32,103 nucleotides of DNA from Dyella flava (GTDB lineage Bacteria > Pseudomonadota > Gammaproteobacteria > Xanthomonadales > Rhodanobacteraceae): contig NZ_JADIKE010000020.1 of assembly GCF_016904955.1 (NCBI RefSeq), positions 1 through 32,103 of the forward strand, in the 5' to 3' direction. The translations under genes and the position numbers were made by a program. This document shows positions 31,801 to 32,103 of the stretch, one piece after another. How positions within the stretch are numbered: the first letter of the stretch is position 1; every line of letters starts with the position of its first letter. The notes beneath the pieces were generated by a model that was given only the letters and a program-made list of their open reading frames with translations, searched no databases and was not told the origin of the DNA.

Positions 31801-32103
31801 ATAGTTGCTTAAAGTATCGCAAACGTTACTTGCACCCGCCTCCAAATCACTCAATTATGGGGTAGCCGTTTTTTGTTGGTTGAATTGCTTTGGGCTTGAT
31901 TTGGTGGGGGACTCGGTATTTTTTTGCACTCTTTTGTGGTGGTGTTTCGCATTGCTGTGCATTTCGTTGGTTGAGCCATTGCCTGCGGCGCTTTCGGCCT
32001 AAAGGCCGAGTCACTTTTCTTTGCTGGCCCAAAGAAAAGTAACCCAAAGAAATGGCCTGAAAGGCTCGTGGCGTGGGTGGGATAAAAGCTTGAGCGTTGG
32101 CGG
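31801..32103. repeat. Repeat-bearing spacer at the right edge, including an 11-bp stem
   Basis: ACTTTTCTTTG (32013-32023) pairs with CAAAGAAAAGT (32030-32040), loop CTGGCC, just after a TCGGCC/GGCCGA stem (31994-32009). CCCAAAGAAA occurs twice (32028-32037 and again from 32044). This AAAGAAAAGT-rich unit is a well-spread repeat of Xanthomonadaceae-type genomes. A short + frame at 31805-32002 looks hydrophobic, but lacks a ribosome site and is probably chance. Confidence 0.6.

Noticed and set aside
31805..32002. A 65-codon hydrophobic + frame near the right edge
   Set aside because: No Shine-Dalgarno, composition follows the local T-rich DNA, and it runs into the repeat.

Overview
The window is GC-rich, densely packed bacterial chromosome, and it looks like a gammaproteobacterium of the Xanthomonadales, most probably Rhodanobacteraceae (Dyella/Rhodanobacter/Luteibacter type). 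The pointers are two small proteins resembling the XAC0095 family, intergenic palindromes of a kind common in that order (the TTGCCGTCATTCCCGC and CCTCTCCCC...GGGGAGAGG families, and the AAAGAAAAGT element at the right edge), and a two-gene egtB-egtD ergothioneine locus. This assignment is inference from composition and gene content. I see no rRNA, tRNA, CRISPR array, transposase or phage gene.

Left third (1-11.4 kb): a small ORF running off the left edge behind a hairpin-rich element; an AraC-type regulator with a VOC-fold protein and a glutathione S-transferase behind it; divergently a 4-hydroxylaminobenzoate-lyase-like (DUF4863) gene; a dienelactone hydrolase facing away from a cysteine hydrolase; a flavin monooxygenase (Baeyer-Villiger type) broken by one frameshift; an NTF2-fold protein; then, on the minus strand, a lipoprotein, egtB, egtD and a 3-methyladenine DNA glycosylase. 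The theme is small-molecule catabolism, detoxification and protection against oxidation or alkylation.

Middle (11.4-22.6 kb): a complete tripartite drug-efflux operon (HlyD/EmrA-type adaptor, DHA2-type MFS pump, NodT-type outer-membrane lipoprotein) ending in an aldo/keto reductase, with a divergent TetR regulator followed by a Mug-type uracil-DNA glycosylase. Next comes a minus-strand group of small genes (a 36-aa ORF and two XAC0095-like genes) led by a second copy of the hairpin element seen at the left edge. A 600-bp repeat-rich spacer precedes a ClC chloride transporter with CBS domains and the rRNA methyltransferase RlmI.

Right third (22.6-32.1 kb): a GlxA-type regulator diverges from a five-gene cluster (double-domain tautomerase, sll0784-like nitrilase, NmrA-type reductase, secreted cupin, small NTF2-like protein), which looks like an uncharacterised nitrile-handling pathway. 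An HxlR regulator diverges from a quinone oxidoreductase. An ATGA-coupled trio encodes a small membrane or secreted protein, an M23 peptidoglycan endopeptidase and a CDP-diacylglycerol diphosphatase. A lone XRE-type regulator has a palindrome over its start, and the window ends in repeat DNA.

The two least-explained items are the twice-occurring three-hairpin element (99-264 and 18584-18711), whose main stem differs between copies by compensating base changes, and the GlxA/nitrilase/tautomerase cluster.
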